Shown here in pieces: positions 34,642-42,600 of a stretch of 64,000 nt of DNA. This stretch comes from Candidatus Njordarchaeum guaymasense. Lineage in GTDB: Archaea > Asgardarchaeota > Njordarchaeia > Njordarchaeales > Njordarchaeaceae. Below the pieces are notes generated by a model. It saw only the letters and a list, made by a program, of their open reading frames with translations, searched no databases and was not told the origin of the DNA. The position numbers were made by a program, and so were the translations under genes. Within the stretch, counting starts at the first letter, position 1. Each line of letters opens with the position of its first letter. Location: assembly GCA_030587605.1 (NCBI GenBank), contig JAUQYT010000196.1, positions 67,797 to 131,796 of the forward strand. The letters are read 5' to 3'.

Positions 34642-35208
34642 TCATTTACCCAGAATCCCCTTCTCCCAACATCTTAATAGTTTGGTTAACCGTTGATATA
34701 ACCACGCTTCCTCACTTGTCATCGAGTTGATGATCCCATGTAAGTCCCCGCCTCGGAGAGAGATCTTCACAATCTTAGAGAGACGGATTGATACGGTATC
34801 TCTTAGAAGCGTTTCGAATTGAGTAAGCTCTTTGATACTGTCGAGGCTGTGGGTTTCCTTACTGGCTTTCTCTCGAAGCGAACTCATGAGTTCCTTTGCA
34901 AGTATATAGAATTCTTCCGGCAACTTTTGAAGTTGATTTTCTCTCTGTTCTTTCCAGAGGATCTTGTGGAAATCCTCGTAATTGAGTTTCTGGGTCTCTC
35001 TGGTTACAGCGACATTTGCATTTATCAGCACGTCGGCAGCCCAGAATGGAAGCTGAACATCTTGACCTTTGGGGGTGGAAGATAAATCCCTTCCTGCAAT
35101 CAGAAGATCTTCTACGGGCTTTGTCATCGTCACTTTTATTAGCTTATTCTTCTTTTCGAATTCGAAGACTTCTGGATTGAATTCAAGATCGTCCACGGAA
35201 AACACCAA
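34642..35208 (-). CDS. gins23: GINS complex subunit Gins23
   Basis: A subunit of the CMG-like replication complex. In this 188-residue protein a beta-rich B domain (about residues 20-70, 'LIKVTMTKPVEDLLIAG', 'VQLPFWAADVLINANV') comes first and the helical A domain second (about 80-188), the permuted order that marks the Psf2/Psf3-type subunit rather than Gins15. The location directly upstream of mcm matches the arrangement known in Sulfolobus. The start is TTG at 35208; because AGGAGA abuts it, the GTG codons at 35205 or 35196 are also possible. Confidence 0.78.
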   Translation of the reverse strand: MVFSVDDLEFNPEVFEFEKKNKLIKVTMTKPVEDLLIAGRDLSSTPKGQDVQLPFWAADVLINANVAVTRETQKLNYEDFHKILWKEQRENQLQKLPEEFYILAKELMSSLREKASKETHSLDSIKELTQFETLLRDTVSIRLSKIVKISLRGGDLHGIINSMTSEEAWLYQRLTKLLRCWEKGILGK

Positions 35209-35572
35209 TCTCCTATAAGTTAGTGGGGGTTCTTAAATCTTCCATTTCACTGTGATCTGAAGAGAAGCGCAGAATCATGTTTGTCAATCTATAGGTCTCC
35301 CGCTTCTTGCGTGTCCGATTTCAGCAGCCATCAGGTATGATGAGAGAGGAAGACTGCTTCAGAGAATAGATCCCTCCCAGAGCTCTAAGCATTTCTCCCC
35401 TTTGTCAGTTAACGAACAGTTGAACCTCTCTCGCCCGCCTGCAAGTCCTCTACTTTAAGTCCTCCTAATAAGACTTATATCTCATCTCCGTTTTCACTTG
35501 GAATTGACCAATGATCAGTTAATATGCCCATGAAGGTCGAAACTTGGTGGCGAGGGAGGGCAGGATAAAAGA
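35209..35572. other. intergenic region between gins23 and the ECF transporter gene
   Basis: No protein or RNA gene is apparent in 364 bp. A TATA-like ttatat at 35475-35480 and another (gttaatat, about 35518-35525) could drive the rightward ECF gene. AAGTCCTC occurs twice (about 35442 and 35456). I looked for a compact riboswitch-like fold before the ECF gene and found none. Confidence 0.4.
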
Positions 35573-36313
35573 ATGAGAAGCGAAAAGGACATTATAGTAA
35601 GTTCTCCAGCCAAGTTAACGGCATTCACGGCCGTTATGACTGCATGTGTTACATTGGTGACTGTCTCGTTCCAGCTCTACATATCCGCTACAGGTGGCTA
35701 CTTTAATTTGGGCGAGTCAATGGTTTATCTTTCAGGTCTCCTCTTTGGACCATATGTGGGAGCTTTCTCTGGTGGTTTCGGGTCAGCTTTGGCGGATGTA
35801 TTTACCGGCTTCGGTTTTTTTGCTCCAGGCACCCTAGTGATCAAGGGAGTTGAAGGATTCATTGTAGGTTCGCTTTCTCAGCGAGTTAAGCTGGGGATAT
35901 CCAAGGACAGAGGTAAGAGAATATCTGTACTAACTGGGCTAGCGATAGGGATCTATTTGGCGCTAGTGGGTATAGGTTTCTATTCTGGCTTAGCCACTCT
36001 AACTGGAGGAGGAGGAGCGTGGTGGTCTGCGGATGTCATCATAGAACCAGTCATATGGGTTGTTATCTCTGTGTTTGCTGCTCTCTTGGTTCTATACGCG
36101 ATCCATCGGTCTGGAGTCGGCGGAGTCATAAGCGTTCTGTCAATGCTTATAGGTGGTGCATCTATGGTGGCCGGATATTTTCTATACGAACAACTCGTAT
36201 TGGGAAAGGTTCTCGCCATACTTGAAGTTCCTTTCAATATAATGCAGTGCCTAATTGGCATCGTTATCGCTCTTCCCGTGTATCGTAGAGTCAGACAAGC
36301 GATAACGATCTAG
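35573..36313 (+). CDS. ECF transporter substrate-binding (S) component
   Basis: A 246-residue integral membrane protein with about six hydrophobic helices. The family feature is 'YFNLGESMVYLSGLLFGPYVGAFSGG' in residues about 43-68, followed by 'GSALADVFTG' and 'PGTLVIKGVEGFIVGSL'. S components capture vitamins or related small molecules and pair with energising EcfA/EcfT proteins. No EcfA or EcfT gene is nearby, so shared ECF modules elsewhere are implied. The carboxyl-terminal half has two extra helices. The substrate is unknown. Confidence 0.75.
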   Translation: MRSEKDIIVSSPAKLTAFTAVMTACVTLVTVSFQLYISATGGYFNLGESMVYLSGLLFGPYVGAFSGGFGSALADVFTGFGFFAPGTLVIKGVEGFIVGSLSQRVKLGISKDRGKRISVLTGLAIGIYLALVGIGFYSGLATLTGGGGAWWSADVIIEPVIWVVISVFAALLVLYAIHRSGVGGVISVLSMLIGGASMVAGYFLYEQLVLGKVLAILEVPFNIMQCLIGIVIALPVYRRVRQAITI

Positions 36314-36417
36314 GAATGAAGAATTAGCCAGTGATTACTCGTCACCATTGGCGACCGAGCGCCACTGTTTTTCTAGGAGTCTCCCAAAAACAATGACAAA
36401 AGGATAGATGGGCAAGA

Positions 36418-36428
36418 GTTTTTTATAT
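36418..36428 (+). promoter_or_regulatory. TATA box upstream of the GPN GTPase gene
   Basis: gttttttatatt predicts transcription from about 36448. An in-frame GTG at 36447 would therefore precede or coincide with the start of the message, which supports the ATG at 36495. Confidence 0.4.
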
Positions 36429-36494
36429 TGCTGACATAGTATCTACTTGGTTTACTATCAGAAGGAGTCGAACTGTGGCTTCTGGGGGATCTTC

Positions 36495-37247
36495 ATGCAC
36501 TTCACAGTTATGATAGGGACTGCTGGCTGCGGAAAATCAACATTAACAGCTACCCTAGCATCCCGCATGAAGGATTATGATCTCGAAGTTATTATAGTCA
36601 ACCTCGATCCCGCAGCTAGAAGGTTACCTTACACGCCCGACGTTGACGTTAGAGATTATGCAAGCGTTGACGACATAATGAACCAGTTCGGCTTGGGACC
36701 AAATGGGGCGCTTATAGCGGCGGTCGATATGGTTGCAGGAAAAGTCGACAAAATCAAGGAGGAAATAGAGGGTCTCAAGGGAGAATACGTCATAATAGAC
36801 ACCCCGGGACAGATTGAACTCTTTGCATATCGTTCAACAGGTCCGCTAATCGTGTCTGCGCTTGAGGGCACGACGGTAGCAAATCTCCATCTGTTCGACC
36901 CCAATCTAGCTAGATACCCGACAGGTTTCGTTTCTCTATCTCTACTTGGTCTCTCATTACAGTTCAGGTTTGCAGCGACCCAACTCACTCTACTTTCCAA
37001 GTGCGACATGCTTTCAAGAGAGGAAATTGATCGAATTGTCGAGTGGTCAACGAATTCATCTGCGTTGTACGAGGATGTGGACAACGTTGGAAGAGGGGTA
37101 ACACGAGACATCAGTAAAATGATCTGCGAAATACTCGAGCGGGTAGGGTCGCGAAGCGAGATAATACCAGTGTCATCAGAAACTGGCGAAGGACTGGATC
37201 AGCTGTACGCTGAACTTGAGAGGATCTGGGTTCAGGAACCGCGGTAG
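36495..37247 (+). CDS. GPN-loop GTPase
   Basis: A 250-residue GPN-loop GTPase of the PAB0955 type; eukaryotic relatives help assemble RNA polymerases. It has the P-loop 'GTAGCGKSTLT' (residues about 8-18), 'VNLDPAARRLPY', the GPN insertion 'GLGPNGALI', G3 'DTPGQIELF' and G4 'LSKCDML'. I set the start at the ATG at 36495 (GGGGGATC upstream), giving 'MHFTVMIGTAGCGKS', the normal family amino terminus. It is homodimeric in the family. Confidence 0.9.
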   Translation: MHFTVMIGTAGCGKSTLTATLASRMKDYDLEVIIVNLDPAARRLPYTPDVDVRDYASVDDIMNQFGLGPNGALIAAVDMVAGKVDKIKEEIEGLKGEYVIIDTPGQIELFAYRSTGPLIVSALEGTTVANLHLFDPNLARYPTGFVSLSLLGLSLQFRFAATQLTLLSKCDMLSREEIDRIVEWSTNSSALYEDVDNVGRGVTRDISKMICEILERVGSRSEIIPVSSETGEGLDQLYAELERIWVQEPR

Positions 37248-37352
37248 AGGGTCGGCTTGTAAGAATGAACCAGATTCGTTCTGAGTCCTTGCTCAGACCT
37301 GCCATTGTTGTCGGCTCACTCAGTGTTCTCCTTCGTTTTCTCACAGAAAATG

Positions 37353-37361
37353 CTTATAAAC
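37353..37361 (+). promoter_or_regulatory. TATA box upstream of acyl-CoA synthetase beta gene
   Basis: gcttataaac lies about 80 bases before the ATG at 37434, predicting a leader of roughly 50 bases with GGTGAGG as ribosome-binding site. Confidence 0.35.
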
Positions 37362-37433
37362 AAAGGATTTCAACTTTAAGAGCGAGTTGGTTTTTGTAGA
37401 GGAGTTGCAATGTCTATTGTCTGGTGAGGTCTG

Positions 37434-38165
37434 ATGCCCACTAACAATGTTGGCAAGATAATAATGGGTGCCCTGTCGGGTGGCAGAAATTTTCTGCTTG
37501 AACCTGAGTCGAAGGAAGTTGTAGGCTCCTATGGTATGCCCGTAACAAAGTTCAAGGTCTGTAAGTCAGTTGAAGAGGTTATCAATTATTCTCATCAAGT
37601 AGGGTACCCTGTTGTCCTCAAAATAGTTTCACCTGATGTTCTTCATAAGAGTGATGTTGGTGCAGTCAAGGTTAATCTCAAGAACGACTCTGAGGTTAGA
37701 GAAGCCTACGGGGAGATCGTTAAGAATGTTAGAAAGTTCAAGGACGATGCAAAGGTTATGGGGGTTATCGTTGAGGAACTTGCTCCTCAAGGTCATGAGG
37801 TTATCGTTGGAATGGCCAAGGATCCACAGTTTGGTCCAGCGTTAATGTTCGGGCTGGGCGGGATCTTCGTGGAGGTCCTGAAGGATGTGTCTTTTAGGAT
37901 AGCTCCACTGACTGAATACGACGCGCGGGATATGATACAAGAGATAAAGGGATACCCGATACTTACGGGCATTAGAGGACAGAAGCCCGCTGATATCGAC
38001 TCCCTCGTAGACATAATCCTCAAAGTCTCCAAACTAGTCACTGAGCACCCCGAGATCGAACAACTAGATCTGAATCCTATTTTCGTCTATCCGCAAGGAG
38101 CGAAGATTGTGGATGCAAGGATAATCTTGTCAACCAGGGAGACAAAAGGTAACAGAAGTCTATGA
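37434..38165 (+). CDS. acyl-CoA synthetase (ADP-forming), beta subunit
   Basis: An ATP-grasp subunit of ADP-forming acetyl-CoA synthetase, which conserves energy by making ATP from acyl-CoA. The 243-residue protein has 'YGMPVTKFKVCKSVEEVI', 'GYPVVLKIVSPDVLHKSD', 'VIVEELAPQGHEVIVG', 'FGLGGIFVEVLKDVSFRIAP' and the terminal 'EIEQLDLNPIFVYPQG' strand, all in the expected order. No alpha subunit gene is near it. Succinyl-CoA synthetase beta is excluded by the order of motifs and the short length. A PRC-barrel gene follows. Confidence 0.85.
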   Translation: MPTNNVGKIIMGALSGGRNFLLEPESKEVVGSYGMPVTKFKVCKSVEEVINYSHQVGYPVVLKIVSPDVLHKSDVGAVKVNLKNDSEVREAYGEIVKNVRKFKDDAKVMGVIVEELAPQGHEVIVGMAKDPQFGPALMFGLGGIFVEVLKDVSFRIAPLTEYDARDMIQEIKGYPILTGIRGQKPADIDSLVDIILKVSKLVTEHPEIEQLDLNPIFVYPQGAKIVDARIILSTRETKGNRSL

Positions 38166-38220
38166 TGTGGAGGGCTGAGGCATTAGCAGTTTCAGGGTTT
38201 TTGAGATCATTAACAGAAAC

Positions 38221-38412
38221 GTGTATAATCTAACGGGAAAGTATGTGGGTCATGTGACCGAGGTTCTGATCGACTCCGATGCGCGGTCCGTTTCAGCTAT
38301 AGAAATAAAGATCGAGGGAAAGAGAGAGAAGCCAGATAGCGGAGTAGTGCTTGTTCCCTATGAACTGATTGTTGCCGTGGGTGACATAGTCCTGATAGGT
38401 AGCAGGAAGTAG
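38221..38412 (+). CDS. PRC-barrel domain protein
   Basis: A short beta-barrel protein. 'LTGKYVGHVTEVLID', 'SVSAIEIKI' and 'VLVPYELIVAVGDIVLIG' follow the PRC-barrel pattern found in RimM, photosynthetic reaction centre H subunit and CdvA. The start is uncertain: GTG at 38221 has no ribosome-binding site. The same frame is open back to 38179, and an ATT at 38182 lies 9 bp after GGAGG. The longer product would add 13 residues ending 'VFEIINRN', a plausible first strand. It sits between the synthetase subunit and the coiled-coil gene. Confidence 0.65.
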   Translation: MYNLTGKYVGHVTEVLIDSDARSVSAIEIKIEGKREKPDSGVVLVPYELIVAVGDIVLIGSRK

Positions 38413-38474
38413 CCTCTGTGACGTCCTATGAACTAGTGGTTACCTGTGACCGATTCTCTCAAGGTGTCTAGGAA

Positions 38475-39365
38475 GTGCCTCAGGGTTCGCAGGACAAAGC
38501 CAATCCAGAACTAGTCGGATTATACGAGCAATTAGCTGAATTCAGGAATCAAATGGAAGACTACTACAAGAAGGCGTTAGAGTGGAAGGCTAAGCGAGAC
38601 GTTCTGAACAAGACAAGGAGTCCGCTTGTCACCAAACTGAAGGAGGAACGTGAACAGAGGGACTGCGCGAATGAAAAGGTTGCTGAGTTCAAGGTTCTGA
38701 AGCAAGGCTTCAGCAAGGAACATGAAGAAACGAAGAGTCTAATAAACAAGCTTAACACGAGTAGGAGAGAATTGATCTCGTCCCTACGAGATGACCCTGA
38801 TCGAGTCAGAGAGAGGATCAGGAAGCTTGAGTGGTTTCTTCAGACCAACGTTTTGAGTTTGAGCAAGGAGAACGAACTAGTAAGAGAGATCTCCCTATTG
38901 GAGAAGAAACTGGCAGAGACTAAGATGATCGATGAAGTTGACGCTACGCTTGCCCCAGTTATTGGCAGGGCAAGGGCGATCAAGAACAAGCTTGATGAGC
39001 TAAGAACTCAGATGCTTGAACAGGTCAAAGTATCTCAGGATCACCACACCAAGGCCATTGATCTGATGAAGCAAATCGGCGATCTAAAGAAACAGGCTGA
39101 CGAAGCCCACGAAAAATACGTTGAAGCATTCAACTCCGCAAGCCTAACACTCTCTAATTTAAGGAAGACACAAGGAAAAATCAGAGAGCTAAACGAAAAG
39201 ACTAATCATCAAATGACAAGGAAGAAAGAGGAAAGAATGAAGGACGTGCAACAGAGGATAGAACAGATCGCTACACAAGCATCCGAAAAGGTCAAGAAAG
39301 GCGGTAAACTCACGATGGATGAGTTATCCGTTCTAGTGCAGAAAGGTTTTTTCGATGAAACCTAG
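38475..39365 (+). CDS. archaeal coiled-coil protein (COG1340-like)
   Basis: A 296-residue protein that is almost all coiled coil, in two long arms (about residues 12-105 and 120-265) separated near 'DDPDRVRERIRKLEWFLQTN'. That segment is the best-conserved part of the archaeal COG1340 family. The terminal 'GGKLTMDELSVLVQKGFF' is also typical. The role is unknown. The start is GTG, with AAGGTG eight bases upstream. The gene is 62 bp downstream of the PRC-barrel gene in another frame and separated from it by stops, so it is not a broken fusion. Confidence 0.75.
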   Translation: MPQGSQDKANPELVGLYEQLAEFRNQMEDYYKKALEWKAKRDVLNKTRSPLVTKLKEEREQRDCANEKVAEFKVLKQGFSKEHEETKSLINKLNTSRRELISSLRDDPDRVRERIRKLEWFLQTNVLSLSKENELVREISLLEKKLAETKMIDEVDATLAPVIGRARAIKNKLDELRTQMLEQVKVSQDHHTKAIDLMKQIGDLKKQADEAHEKYVEAFNSASLTLSNLRKTQGKIRELNEKTNHQMTRKKEERMKDVQQRIEQIATQASEKVKKGGKLTMDELSVLVQKGFFDET

Positions 39366-39391
39366 AAGCCTTAATTCGTAGCTGCTCGGTC

Positions 39392-39985
39392 TTACTTTCT
39401 TCCTTCCTGTTTTCTGGTGAAATCGAGAAGTATGACTATGTCGGCGGCATTTTCGAGAGCCTCATTGGTTTTGTCTGGCATGCGTAGCAGTATGGTTTCC
39501 TTTCCAAGTTCTTTTGCCTTGGTGAGGGCTGGTAGAATATTAAGGTTCGTTGTTAGAAGGACAATAGAGCTGAGTTTCGGGTTGAATGCCATATCGGCTG
39601 CCTCTAGGGCTACGTGAACATCGACATCCCCTGGCACGACCATCGGGCTGTAACCTTGCTGAGTGATCAATTTTATGGTTTCCTCATGCGATGACTGTTG
39701 ACTGACAACCACCTTTGCCACCTTTGTGACTCCCAAGTCTTCCAGAAGATCCTTCACCTTGCCTATCATAGGATGGTACTCCTTGGAGTCGAGGCTGGAG
39801 CCATCTACGATTAACCCTATTCTCTTTCCTTTTCTTCTGAATCTCAGTAACTTCGCGAGTCTGCTGATTTTGCTAATCTTGGGTCGACCTCTTCTCTGTT
39901 CTGTTCTTAAATGCCGAATCTTCTTTCTCTTTGCTGGAATGATCTTATTGCTCTGAGCAGATCTATTCTCCTGAAGGCTGGCCAA
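39392..39985 (-). CDS. NYN/PIN-like domain protein with basic amino-terminal extension
   Basis: A 197-residue protein. Residues about 53-190 form a NYN-type nuclease domain: 'KRIGLIVDGSSL' supplies the first Asp, 'VPGDVDVHVALEAADMAF' the second acidic cluster, then 'LLTTNLNILPALTKAKELG' and 'ADIVILLDF'. The first 50 residues are strongly basic (many Lys and Arg) and probably bind nucleic acid. The TTG start at 39985 makes the gene overlap the end of uppS by 79 bp. No later ATG, GTG or TTG exists before the domain. RNA cleavage is likely but not shown. Confidence 0.72.
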   Translation of the reverse strand: MASLQENRSAQSNKIIPAKRKKIRHLRTEQRRGRPKISKISRLAKLLRFRRKGKRIGLIVDGSSLDSKEYHPMIGKVKDLLEDLGVTKVAKVVVSQQSSHEETIKLITQQGYSPMVVPGDVDVHVALEAADMAFNPKLSSIVLLTTNLNILPALTKAKELGKETILLRMPDKTNEALENAADIVILLDFTRKQEGRK

Positions 39986-40671
39986 TAGACATCACAAAAG
40001 TAGAGTTCTGAGTACGCTGCTTGCCATAACAGGAAACCTGACAGTCGTTCTTCCCCCGAGGTGCGAACTATTAGATCTGGATCTGGCAAGCCCGCTGTAT
40101 AAAGGTGGTCTCCTATCAGTCTCTCATCGACTTGCTCTGGTGCCAACTCACCATTTGATATTCTTGTCGCTATTTCCTTGAAGGCATCCACTATCTCTGT
40201 CCTTCCACCATAACCAATAGCAATGTTGAGGAAGTGCATATCGTATTTTTCCGTTGATTTCTCTATTTCCCTAATCGTATTTCTTATCTTCTTTGGAAGC
40301 AGGTGAGTGCGGCCAATGGCTTTTATTCTCACCTTGTACTTATGGATGAGCGGGTCTTCAAGTATTTCATTGCATCTTTCTCTGATTATGGAGAAGATCT
40401 CCTCAATTTCTCTTCGGGATCTGTTGAAATTCTCAGTCGAGAAAGCGTACATTGTTACAACCTTTATCCCTGCCTCGAAACACCAAAGTAAGAAGTCTCT
40501 CACCTTATCTGCGCCGAGTCGGTGTCCCAGCCATGGATTAAGGCCTCTGCTCCTAGCAAACCTCCTGTTTCCGTCAAGTATGATCCCTATGTGCTTAGGG
40601 CCATTCTTGGAGCCGATCTCTCTCCAAAGTAACCATTCATACGCTCTGTAAAGTGGCGCCAGGATTCTCAT
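39907..40671 (-). CDS. uppS: cis-prenyl (undecaprenyl/polyprenyl) diphosphate synthase
   Basis: Elongates isoprenoid diphosphates in cis to make the lipid carrier for protein glycosylation and surface glycans. The 254-residue protein has 'HIGIILDGNRRFARSRG' with the catalytic Asp, 'GHRLGADKVRDFLLWCFEAGI' , 'TMYAFSTENFNRSRREIEEI', 'NIAIGYGGRTEIVDA' and 'LPDPDLIVRTSGEERLSGFLLWQ'. Length is normal. Its 3' end overlaps the NYN gene by 79 bp. Confidence 0.93.
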   Translation of the reverse strand: MRILAPLYRAYEWLLWREIGSKNGPKHIGIILDGNRRFARSRGLNPWLGHRLGADKVRDFLLWCFEAGIKVVTMYAFSTENFNRSRREIEEIFSIIRERCNEILEDPLIHKYKVRIKAIGRTHLLPKKIRNTIREIEKSTEKYDMHFLNIAIGYGGRTEIVDAFKEIATRISNGELAPEQVDERLIGDHLYTAGLPDPDLIVRTSGEERLSGFLLWQAAYSELYFCDVYWPAFRRIDLLRAIRSFQQRERRFGI

Positions 40672-40832
40672 TTAAGCCTCTCCCTTTGGCTGCCTTCTCG
40701 AATAGTTAGTAAAGATGGAATGCCTACTTTAAGTTATTCTCGCATCAGTCACTTTATACCTTTTTCTATGTAGTCCCCTCCAGCTACACTAGCTAACAAC
40801 AAATCTTCAGCGTAACCTTGGAAATGTTAACG

Positions 40833-40893
40833 CAGCCTGCCAGGCTGGTGTCACATAAAGTCGGACCGATCCCGCCTCATGCTTGGCAGGATC
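40833..40893 (-). ncRNA. two stable hairpins between roadblock gene and uppS
   Basis: In minus-strand RNA, GAUCCUGCC and GGCGGGAUC (plus positions 40885-40893 and 40868-40876) form a nine-pair stem with one G-U pair and an eight-base loop, three bases after the roadblock stop. CAGCCTG and CAGGCTG (40833-40839 and 40841-40847) form a second palindrome. They may act as an operon terminator, mRNA-stability element or small RNA. There is no protein gene in the 224-bp gap. Confidence 0.35.
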
Positions 40894-40895
40894 TT

Positions 40896-41315
40896 TCATA
40901 TTAATTCGGCTACTCGGTCCGCCGCTCTCTTCATGTCAAGGAATACGAGCCCGAGTTTCACATCTTTTCTTGCGGACACTGTTAGTACAGCATTGGATCC
41001 CGCTCCCATGGCTATTATATAGCCGTCCTTTCCCTTGACAAAGATCTGTTCTATTTCTCCTTTGCCGAGTTCAGAGGATGCACGTTCACCCAAGGAAAGC
41101 ATTGCTGCCGTCATTGCTGCTATCTTGGTCTCATCGACATCTGCGGGCAAGGCTGAAGCTATTGGGAGCCCCTCTACACTTACTATTATTGCGGCTTCGA
41201 TCTCAGGAACCGATGCTTCCAGATCCTTGAGAACTTGCTCAAGGCTTCCACCTTTTTGTCCAGAAGCCGTTTCCAAGCTGTTACTCGACCTCGCCAAAAC
41301 ACTATTCTGAATCAC
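40896..41315 (-). CDS. roadblock/LC7 domain protein (third of cluster)
   Basis: A 139-residue protein with a roadblock/LC7 fold from about residue 25 to 125 ('VPEIEAAIIVSVEGLPIASALPADVDETKIAAMTAAMLSLG', here residues 35-75 in parts, then 'AVLTVSARKDVKLGLVFLDM'). In bacteria MglB-type members act as GTPase-activating partners of MglA. The first 25 residues are Ser-rich and unstructured. It is 61 bp downstream of the small GTPase gene. Confidence 0.85.
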   Translation of the reverse strand: MIQNSVLARSSNSLETASGQKGGSLEQVLKDLEASVPEIEAAIIVSVEGLPIASALPADVDETKIAAMTAAMLSLGERASSELGKGEIEQIFVKGKDGYIIAMGAGSNAVLTVSARKDVKLGLVFLDMKRAADRVAELI

Positions 41316-41376
41316 AAAGATGATCTGAAAATGAATAGGAGTAGTGAACTAGAACACGGCGATGGTTGTTGTTACG

Positions 41377-41955
41377 TTAACCTGTTGGAAGCGATCCCTT
41401 ATAAAGTCTTTTAAGAAGTACGTCTCTCGCGATCGCTTGGAAGGCTCGACGTACGCCGACCCCTTTCGTAGCTATCGTCTCAAAAATCGGTACGTCTTTC
41501 AGTGCCATAGAGTCAACGAGAACTTTTCGGTCCAATGCGCCCGCCTCATCTCTTTTGTTGAGCATAACAACCGTCGGTATGCTATTGTTAAAGGTGTCTC
41601 CGAGCATCTGTTTCAGCTCATTCAAGCTTTCAACATTATCATTCTGTTGAGACTGTACTGAGTCTGCAACAAATATGATTCCATCGGTTCCTTGGATCAC
41701 GATCCTTCTCTGATGCCTATGTCTTCTCTGTCCCGCGACGGTGAAAACATCAAATATGACCTTGCCACTTGCTGACAATGGGGTATAGTCAAAGTAAAGA
41801 GTCCTTCCAGTGGGATCCTCGACTGAAGTGAACCCTCCCTTGGCGAGACCCTCAATATTGTCATATATCCACCGAAGAGCCGTGGTTTTCCCCGAGAGCG
41901 TGGGCCCCCAGAACACTATTTTGAAGTGCATTCTTCCCTCGGAATCTTTGTTCAC
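41377..41955 (-). CDS. MglA/Arf-like small GTPase
   Basis: A 192-residue Ras-superfamily GTPase. The P-loop is 'GPTLSGKTTALRW' (about residues 17-29); switch II region is 'FTVAGQRRHRHQRRIV', where the usual Asp of DxxG is replaced so the motif reads TVAGQ; G4 is 'LNKRDEAG'; G5 region near 'ETIATKGVGV'. These are features of the MglA-like branch. The start is GTG, with GGAAGG about 12 bases upstream, or ATG at 41931. Neighbours are three roadblock genes, which are likely regulators. Confidence 0.85.
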   Translation of the reverse strand: MNKDSEGRMHFKIVFWGPTLSGKTTALRWIYDNIEGLAKGGFTSVEDPTGRTLYFDYTPLSASGKVIFDVFTVAGQRRHRHQRRIVIQGTDGIIFVADSVQSQQNDNVESLNELKQMLGDTFNNSIPTVVMLNKRDEAGALDRKVLVDSMALKDVPIFETIATKGVGVRRAFQAIARDVLLKRLYKGSLPTG

Positions 41956-41982
41956 AGGAGATCAACCTTCCCAAAATGGACA

Positions 41983-42450
41983 TCAGGGGATCTTTTCTAG
42001 TTCACTGAGTGCTGCCTTCAATTCCTCTTCTTCAGATTTTCTCGCTTCTGGAACAGGCGCTCGTGACTCTAAGAATTCGCTAAGTATTTTCTGCAGTTCG
42101 TCTGCAGATTTCTTCAGGACTAACCTTATCATTCCTATGTTTATCTCAGGATCCGTAATCACACATATGACACCCTTCCCACAGCTGGCGGCAAAGATTT
42201 TCCCGTTATCGAATTCCGAGGTCACTATTCTCAGATCGCCGATATCTAAACTCTTACCCTGCTCCTCACTAGCACAGAACACAGCACTTGCAATGGCCCC
42301 CACACCATCGACATCAAAGGATTGATACGTAAACTTGGATACATGGGCGATAGTTAACCCTGTCTTATCGACCAGTATGACTTTCTTAATTCCAGGCTCA
42401 CTCTTTATTATACTGCTTAGTGTTTTGTCAAAGGCCTTGACATCCATCAC
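41983..42450 (-). CDS. roadblock/LC7 domain protein (second of cluster)
   Basis: A 155-residue protein. The roadblock domain (about 1-120) has 'EPGIKKVILVDKTGLTIAHV', 'DGVGAIASAVFCASEEQGKSL' and 'GKIFAASCGKGVICVITDPEINIGMIR', given in parts. A charged helical tail of about 30 residues rich in Glu follows and might mediate binding. It lies 27 bp upstream of the GTPase gene. Confidence 0.8.
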   Translation of the reverse strand: MMDVKAFDKTLSSIIKSEPGIKKVILVDKTGLTIAHVSKFTYQSFDVDGVGAIASAVFCASEEQGKSLDIGDLRIVTSEFDNGKIFAASCGKGVICVITDPEINIGMIRLVLKKSADELQKILSEFLESRAPVPEARKSEEEELKAALSELEKIP

Positions 42451-42600
42451 TTCTTCTCCTCCGAATCTATTTTGTTCTCCATTCCTTGCGTCTTCTCTTA
42501 CCGCTATGATAGAAGCTCATCCTCGAAATAATCATGACAACCTATCAGTCAGTTTCCTCTGAAATGAATTCGTAACATATTCTTTATTCATCAGATTTTT

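Noticed and set aside
35209..35572. Riboswitch before the ECF transporter gene
   Set aside because: I found no compact set of stems resembling a known class, only short scattered repeats.
38221..39365. A broken CdvA-like fusion of the PRC-barrel and coiled-coil genes
   Set aside because: The frames differ and stop codons lie in both frames of the 62-bp gap; each gene has its own start.
40810..40910. A tRNA gene in the roadblock-uppS gap
   Set aside because: There are two hairpins but no T-loop sequence, no acceptor stem and no anticodon arm of the right size.
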